A program made the position numbers and the translations under genes. From contig JAJDVH010000246.1 in assembly GCA_022826185.1 (NCBI GenBank), forward strand, positions 1 through 53,395: DNA of 53,395 nucleotides. Direction: 5' to 3'. The first letter of the stretch is position 1; the number at the start of each line of letters is the position of its first letter. This stretch comes from Alphaproteobacteria bacterium (GTDB lineage Bacteria > Pseudomonadota > Alphaproteobacteria > Bin95). Under the pieces are notes generated by a model that worked only from the letters and a program-made list of their open reading frames with translations, had not been told where the DNA came from and did no database searches. This document shows positions 48,535 to 53,395 of the stretch, one piece after another.

Positions 48535-50703
48535 TCAGCCGCCGGCGATCCAGGCGGGCATCCACGCTTCGTGCAGACCGCGCAGTTCGTCCAGCGATAT
48601 GGAGGAGCGCCCCCCGACTGTCAATGCGCCGCCGCCGGTCTCCCCGATTCTGAGCGCCGGAACCCCCGCTGCGGCCGCGCGTTCCAGCATGCCCTCCGGG
48701 TCCTCGACCGCCAGCAGGTAGCGCGCCTGGTCCTCGCCGAACAGGCCCGCAACAGCGTCAACGAGCGGCGAGCGCAGGGCGGCGCCGACGCCGCCGGCGA
48801 GCGCCATTTCGGCCGCGGCGACCAGCAGCCCGCCGTCGGAAAGGTCGTGGCACGCGGCAACCCGCCCGGCCCGGATTTCGGCGCGCACGAAGTCCCCGTT
48901 GCGCCGCTCCGCGGCGAGGTCCACCGGCGGCGGCGGGCCTTCCTCGCGCCCCTCGACCGCCTCCAGCCAGAGCGAGCGGCCGAGATGGCCCCGCGTCTCG
49001 CCGACCAGCACCAGCGCCAGGCCCGGCCCCGGAAGCGCCATGCCGGTCCGGGCGGCGAGGTCTTCCAGCAGCCCGACGGCGCCCACCACCGGCGTCGGCA
49101 GCACCGCCCGGCCGTTGGTCTCGTTGTAGAGCGAGACATTGCCGGAGACGACAGGGACGTCGAGCGCGCGGCAGGCCTCGCCCATGCCCTGGATGCAACC
49201 GACGAACTGGCCCATCACCTCCGGCCGCTCCGGGTCGCCGAAATTCAGGTTGTCGGTAACCGCGAGCGGCCGGGCGCCGACCGCGGTCAGGTTGCGCCAC
49301 GCCTCGGCGACCGCCTGCCGCCCGCCCTCGACCGGGTCGGCCAGGCAGTAGCGCGGCGTGCAGTCGCTGGTGAGCGCGAGCCCGCGCCCGGTGCCGTGGA
49401 TGCGGACCACTGCCGCATCGCCGCCCGGACCGCCGACCGTGTCGCCCATGACCGTGTGGTCGTACTGCTCCCAGATCCAGCGCCGGGAGGCTCCGGCGGG
49501 GCCGCCGAGGATGGACCGGAGCGCCGCCATGGGGTCCCTGTTGTCGGGGGAGATCGTGGCGGGCGTCGCGGGCGGCGTGCGCGTCCAGGGCCGGTCATAT
49601 TCCGGCGACCCGTCGGCAAGCGGCCGGATCGGCAGGTCGGCAACCCTCCGGCCGTGCTGCGAGAGCGCCATGCGTCCGGTGTCTGTCAGGCGGCCGATGA
49701 CGGCGAACTCCAGCCCCCATTTCCCGAACACCGCCGCGGCCGTCTCCTCGCCGCCGGGGCGGAGCACCATGAGCATGCGCTCCTGGCTCTCCGACAGCAT
49801 GATCTCGTAGGCCGACATGCCCTCCTCCCGCTGCGGGACGCGGTCGAGGTCGAGTTCCACCCCGAGGCCGCCCTTGGACGCCATCTCGAAGGCCGAGGAG
49901 GTCAGGCCGGCCGCGCCCATGTCCTGGATCGCCACGATGGCGTCCGTGCCCATGAGTTCGAGGCAGGCCTCGATCAGCAGCTTGCCGGTGAACGGGTCGC
50001 CCACCTGCACGGTCGGGCGCTGCTGCTCCGCCTCGTCGTCGAAGGTTGCCGAGGCCATGGTGGCCCCGTGGATGCCGTCGCGCCCGGTGCGCGAGCCGAC
50101 ATAGACGACGGCATTGCCGACGCCCGCCGCCGCCGAGCGGAAAATGCGGTCGGCAGGCGCAATGCCGACCGCCATGGCGTTCACCAGGATGTTGCCGTTA
50201 CAGGCCGGGTGGAAGGAGCATTCGCCGCCGACGGTGGGCACGCCGACGCAGTTCCCGTAGCCGCCGATGCCCGCGACCACGCCGGCGGCGAGCCGCCGCG
50301 TCGCCTCGTGGTCGGGCGCGCCGAAGCGCAGCGCATTCAGGATCGCCACGGGCCGCGCGCCCATGGTGAACACGTCGCGCAATATGCCGCCGACGCCCGT
50401 GGCCGCGCCCTGGTAAGGCTCGATGAAGGAGGGGTGGTTGTGGCTTTCCATCTTGAAGATTGCCGCCAGCCCGCCGCCGATATCGACCGCGCCCGCATTC
50501 TCGCCCGGCCCCTGGAGCACGCAGGGCGCGTCGGTCGGCAGCGTCCTCAGCCACTTCTTCGAGGATTTGTAGGAGCAATGCTCGCTCCACATGGCGGCGA
50601 AGATGCCGAGCTCGACTTCGTTGGGCCGGCGGCCGAGGATTTCCAGCACGCGCGCATATTCGTCCGGCGCAAGGCCGCCATGCTCCTCGTTCGGGCCGCT
50701 CAT
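48535..50703 (-). CDS. purL: Phosphoribosylformylglycinamidine synthase, large subunit
   Basis: A 722-residue PurL of the small, PurSQL-complex type, making FGAM in purine synthesis. [15 protein letters not shown] is the N-terminal active-site motif, and the ATP-binding regions [14 protein letters not shown] and [25 protein letters not shown] are typical. It overlaps purQ by 4 bp. Confidence 0.97.
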   Translation of the reverse strand: MSGPNEEHGGLAPDEYARVLEILGRRPNEVELGIFAAMWSEHCSYKSSKKWLRTLPTDAPCVLQGPGENAGAVDIGGGLAAIFKMESHNHPSFIEPYQGAATGVGGILRDVFTMGARPVAILNALRFGAPDHEATRRLAAGVVAGIGGYGNCVGVPTVGGECSFHPACNGNILVNAMAVGIAPADRIFRSAAAGVGNAVVYVGSRTGRDGIHGATMASATFDDEAEQQRPTVQVGDPFTGKLLIEACLELMGTDAIVAIQDMGAAGLTSSAFEMASKGGLGVELDLDRVPQREEGMSAYEIMLSESQERMLMVLRPGGEETAAAVFGKWGLEFAVIGRLTDTGRMALSQHGRRVADLPIRPLADGSPEYDRPWTRTPPATPATISPDNRDPMAALRSILGGPAGASRRWIWEQYDHTVMGDTVGGPGGDAAVVRIHGTGRGLALTSDCTPRYCLADPVEGGRQAVAEAWRNLTAVGARPLAVTDNLNFGDPERPEVMGQFVGCIQGMGEACRALDVPVVSGNVSLYNETNGRAVLPTPVVGAVGLLEDLAARTGMALPGPGLALVLVGETRGHLGRSLWLEAVEGREEGPPPPVDLAAERRNGDFVRAEIRAGRVAACHDLSDGGLLVAAAEMALAGGVGAALRSPLVDAVAGLFGEDQARYLLAVEDPEGMLERAAAAGVPALRIGETGGGALTVGGRSSISLDELRGLHEAWMPAWIAGG

Positions 50704-51353
50704 GCGGCGAGCGCGTCGAACAGCGCCCGGCCGTCCGTTCCGCCGAGGACCGCATCCGCGGCGCGTTCGGGATGCGGCATCATGCCGAGGACGTTGCGGC
50801 GCTCGTTCAGGATGCCGGCAATGTCTCCGAGAGAGCCGTTGGGATTGTCCATATAGCGGAAGGCGATGCGGTCCTCTCCGGCCAGCCGCTCAAGCGTGGC
50901 GGGCTCAGCGAAATAGTTGCCGTCGTGATGCGCAACCGGCATTTGCAGCACGGCGCCCCGCCGGTAGCCGTTGGTGAACGGGCTGCGGACGGTCTCGACG
51001 CGGAGCGTCACGGGCCGGCAGACGAAGCGCAGCCCCGCATTGCGGAGCAGCGCCCCCGGCAGCAGGCCGCATTCGGTCAGCACCTGGAAGCCGTTGCAGA
51101 TGCCCAGCACCCGCACGCCCCGTTTCGCGGCCCGGACGACGTCCTGCATGACCGGCGAACGCGAGGCCATGGCGCCCGGCCGGAGATAGTCGCCGTAGGA
51201 GAAGCCGCCCGGCAGCACGACAAGGTCCGTTGGCGGCAGCTCGGAATCGCCGTGCCAGACCATGGCGACCGGGCGGCCGGCCGCCGCTTCGAGCGCAACC
51301 TTCGCGTCCCGGTCGCAGTTGGACCCCGGAAAGACGATGACGACCGCCTTCAT
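50700..51353 (-). CDS. purQ: Phosphoribosylformylglycinamidine synthase, glutaminase subunit
   Basis: A 217-residue class I glutamine amidotransferase. The nucleophile Cys is in [13 protein letters not shown] and the His-Glu pair is in [10 protein letters not shown]. It gives ammonia to PurL. ATG at 51353 overlaps the purS stop (ATGA). Confidence 0.96.
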   Translation of the reverse strand: MKAVVIVFPGSNCDRDAKVALEAAAGRPVAMVWHGDSELPPTDLVVLPGGFSYGDYLRPGAMASRSPVMQDVVRAAKRGVRVLGICNGFQVLTECGLLPGALLRNAGLRFVCRPVTLRVETVRSPFTNGYRRGAVLQMPVAHHDGNYFAEPATLERLAGEDRIAFRYMDNPNGSLGDIAGILNERRNVLGMMPHPERAADAVLGGTDGRALFDALAA

Positions 51354-51589
51354 GCGATCTCGATCGTGTAGTCCTCGACGACCGGGTTGGCGAGCAGCCG
51401 CTCGCACATGGCGGCCAGCGCAGCCTCGGCGGCGGCCGGATCGGTTTCCGCGAGCTCCAGCTCGATCACCTTGCCCTGGCGCGCCGCCTCCACGCTCTCG
51501 AAGCCCAGCCCCGCCAGCGCCTGCGCGACCGCCTTGCCCTGCGGGTCGAGCACGCCGGCGCGGGGCATCACCAGCACCCGCGCCTTCAC
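51350..51589 (-). CDS. purS: Phosphoribosylformylglycinamidine synthase subunit PurS
   Basis: A 79-residue PurS, which bridges PurQ and PurL. The sequence runs from [21 protein letters not shown] to [17 protein letters not shown]. The start is GTG at 51589, because it overlaps the purC stop by 4 bp and no ATG is available before the first strand. Confidence 0.93.
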   Translation of the reverse strand: MKARVLVMPRAGVLDPQGKAVAQALAGLGFESVEAARQGKVIELELAETDPAAAEAALAAMCERLLANPVVEDYTIEIA

Positions 51590-52344
51590 GCGCTCGCCTT
51601 CGGCAGCGGTTCCACATTGCCTTCCTGCAGGATGCCGAGGCGCCGCGCCACCTCCCGGTAGGCCTCCGCGACGTCGCCCATGTCGCGGCGGAACCGGTCC
51701 TTGTCCAGCACCTCGTTGGTCTGCAGGTCCCGGAGGCGGCAGCTGTCGGGGCTGATCTCGTCGGCCAGAACGATCCGCACGTCTTCCTGGCTGTAGAGGC
51801 GCCCGAACTCGACCTTGAAATCGACGAGGCGCAATCCCGCGCCGAGGAACAGCCCGCTCAGATAGTCGTTGACCCTGAGCGCCAGGTTGAAAATGTCGTC
51901 GAGGTCCTGCGGCGAGGCCCAGCCGAAGGCGGTGATATGCTCCTCGGTGACCATCGGGTCGTCGAGTTCGTCGTTCTTGAAATAATACTCGACGATGGAC
52001 CGGGGCAGCGGCGTGCCTTCCTCGATCTTGAAGCGCGACGCCAGCGACCCGGCGGCGATGTTCCGAACGACCACCTCGACCGGAATGATCTCGACCTCGC
52101 GGATCAGCTGCTCGCGCATGTTCAGCCGGCGCACGAAATGGGTCGGGATGCCCATCTCCTGCAGCCGGACCATCAGATATTCGGAAATCCGGTTGTTCAG
52201 CACCCCCTTGCCGGAGATCGTGGCTTTCTTGCGGTTGTTGAAGGCGGTCGCGTCGTCCTTGAAATACTGGACGAGCGTCCCGGGCTCGGGGCCTTCGTAG
52301 AGGACCTTGGCCTTGCCCTCGTAGATGCGTTTGCGTCTTGCCAT
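51586..52344 (-). CDS. purC: SAICAR synthetase
   Basis: A 252-residue enzyme that makes SAICAR from CAIR and aspartate. [44 protein letters not shown] and [12 protein letters not shown] are family motifs. It is first of the purC-S-Q-L group. ATG at 52344 gives the normal length. Confidence 0.97.
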   Translation of the reverse strand: MARRKRIYEGKAKVLYEGPEPGTLVQYFKDDATAFNNRKKATISGKGVLNNRISEYLMVRLQEMGIPTHFVRRLNMREQLIREVEIIPVEVVVRNIAAGSLASRFKIEEGTPLPRSIVEYYFKNDELDDPMVTEEHITAFGWASPQDLDDIFNLALRVNDYLSGLFLGAGLRLVDFKVEFGRLYSQEDVRIVLADEISPDSCRLRDLQTNEVLDKDRFRRDMGDVAEAYREVARRLGILQEGNVEPLPKASA

Positions 52345-52435
52345 GGGTGTCCACCGAATGGCGCCCGACGAAAAACCGGCAAAACGCCAGCCTTGCGGGT
52401 CGCCGAATCCGATATAGCAATCCCGCCGCCGGTTC

Positions 52436-53185
52436 TCAATGAAGCTCGACGTATCCCCCGATCTCCGGCCAGGTGCGGGCGAAACGCCAGACCGGCGCGG
52501 CATCTGCATCCGCCGGCAGCGCAAGCAGGGCGCGCGAAACCGTGCCGAAGCCCCAACCGGTGCGGATATGCATGGCGCCGTTGGGGTCGAGAACGCCGGG
52601 CGCGGTTTCCTCCGACGCGAGCAGCCGCTCCCAGTCGGCCCAGCCGCCGGCCGCTTCGGGGTCGGGCGCCCGCGCGGCCTCGAACCGGGGCAGGTAGAAA
52701 TCCGTGCGCTCGGAGTTGACGCGGTCGTTCAGGTCCCAGGCGGTCAGCATGGAGAGACCCGCGCCGACAGGCTGCGCCGAAACGCCGCGCCCGCCCGCAT
52801 GGCGGACCCAGAAGGCGTCCTCGCGGTCGGCGAGGAGCATGTTGAAGCTGCGATAGTCCCGCCCGTCCACCTGCGTCATGGCCGCCGCCGCCGCGCGGGC
52901 GGTGCCATGGTCCAGTGCCTCGAGGACAAGGGCGCCCCGTGTGCGCTTGCCCCGGGCGGGGCCGAGCGAGCCGCGGCGGTTGAGGATCGCGGCCGTCACG
53001 CCCGCCTCGTTGATCCCCATCCAGCTTCCGCCCGCTTCCTCGTCGAGGCCGGCGACCACGCCCGGCCTGTCCGGCCAGTGGCGGGCCGGCGGCTGCCAGG
53101 GGCGGTTCACGGCTTCGTCGCGATTCGCGCCGATGATCGCGGGCCAGGCATGACCGGGCCGGCGGAGCAGGATGACGGTGCACAT
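52436..53185 (-). CDS. NRDE (TANGO2-like) family protein
   Basis: A 249-residue protein with an N-terminal Cys after Met (MCTVILL) and the NRDE signature ([15 protein letters not shown]), plus [21 protein letters not shown]. The family resembles Ntn hydrolases; TANGO2 has been tied to haem transport, but the function in bacteria is uncertain. It is 91 bp upstream of purC. Confidence 0.88.
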   Translation of the reverse strand: MCTVILLRRPGHAWPAIIGANRDEAVNRPWQPPARHWPDRPGVVAGLDEEAGGSWMGINEAGVTAAILNRRGSLGPARGKRTRGALVLEALDHGTARAAAAAMTQVDGRDYRSFNMLLADREDAFWVRHAGGRGVSAQPVGAGLSMLTAWDLNDRVNSERTDFYLPRFEAARAPDPEAAGGWADWERLLASEETAPGVLDPNGAMHIRTGWGFGTVSRALLALPADADAAPVWRFARTWPEIGGYVELH

Positions 53186-53267
53186 GGAGGCTCTGCAAAT
53201 CCGGAGCGGAACGGGCTATATATCGTCCGCGACCCGCCCGACCAAGCTAGCTAAGGGGACGACCCGC

Positions 53268-53395
53268 ATGGCGACCTTCGCAGACCGCGAAAAGCAGTTC
53301 GAGACCAAATACAGCCACGACGAGGAGCTGCGCTTCAAGGTGCAGGCCCGGCGCAACCGGCTGTTCGGCGAGTGGGCGGGCGCGCAATGGGGGCT
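53268..53395 (+). CDS. DUF1476 / ATPase zeta-subunit family protein (5' part)
   Basis: The first 42 codons of a protein starting MATFADREKQFETKYSHDEE, then RFKVQARRNRLFGEWAGAQWG, the N-terminus of the alphaproteobacterial DUF1476 family, whose characterised member is the zeta inhibitor of F1-ATPase. AAGGGG (53253-53258) is the ribosome-binding site. The gene runs past the window end. Confidence 0.9.
   Translation, partial: MATFADREKQFETKYSHDEELRFKVQARRNRLFGEWAGAQWG

Noticed and set aside
48514-50856. 780-residue open frame on the plus strand
   Set aside because: It is antisense to purL, whose protein is unmistakable.

Overview
The window reads as chromosomal DNA of a high-GC alphaproteobacterium, possibly Rhodospirillales-like; genus cannot be told from here. 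Support: the order gmk-yicC-mltG-fabF-acpP-fabG, a complete rrf2-sufBCDSUTA operon, PurSQL-type purine synthesis followed by bolA and grxD, TRAP transport genes, a zeta-subunit (DUF1476) gene, and GC-rich antisense reading frames almost everywhere.

Layout. 1-460 holds a truncated copy of a dispersed repeat plus small palindromes. 460-6461 (minus) is a cell-envelope and lipid cluster: DUF427, gmk, yicC, mltG, fabF, acpP, fabG and a Nudix hydrolase. 6590-12936 (plus) is the SUF iron-sulfur operon with its own Rrf2 regulator. 13137-15594 is an uncharacterised 593-residue protein coupled to a DUF3726 protein, preceded by a REP-like inverted repeat. 15607-27401 (minus) carries a cupin, a small coiled-coil membrane protein, a TRAP transporter, a SixA-like phosphatase, glutathione-dependent formaldehyde dehydrogenase, a HicAB pair, a small membrane protein, an ArgE-like peptidase, isovaleryl-CoA dehydrogenase, a DUF1445 protein, a TauE exporter, a lone MNT nucleotidyltransferase and a CoxG-like protein. 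27571-28992 (plus) is a NhaD-like antiporter.

29113-42518 is bounded by two inverted copies of the dispersed element. Inside are a DUF192 protein, a two-gene cassette of a RusA-type resolvase and a PD-(D/E)xK plus HEPN-like protein, an acyl-CoA cluster (PaaK-like ligase, thiolase, D-aminoacylase-like amidohydrolase), a small DUF1640-like protein, a PEP-mutase-family protein with an atypical active site, and a tightly overlapping operon of flavin monooxygenase, enolase-superfamily enzyme and thiOSGE.

42621-45157 has an AlkA-like glycosylase and an AbiE type IV toxin-antitoxin pair. The rest is housekeeping: an SDR, rpsD with a clear sigma-70 promoter, a desaturase, grxD, bolA, purL-purQ-purS-purC (minus), an NRDE/TANGO2-like protein, and the 5' end of a DUF1476 gene.

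The most unusual features are the roughly 400-bp dispersed element (three copies; promoter-like sequence at one end, conserved hairpins in the middle, 10-bp iterons at the other end) and the RusA plus REase-HEPN cassette lying beside one copy. I see no tRNA, rRNA, CRISPR array, transposase or TPP riboswitch. All functional calls are from reading the translated sequence; no database search was run.
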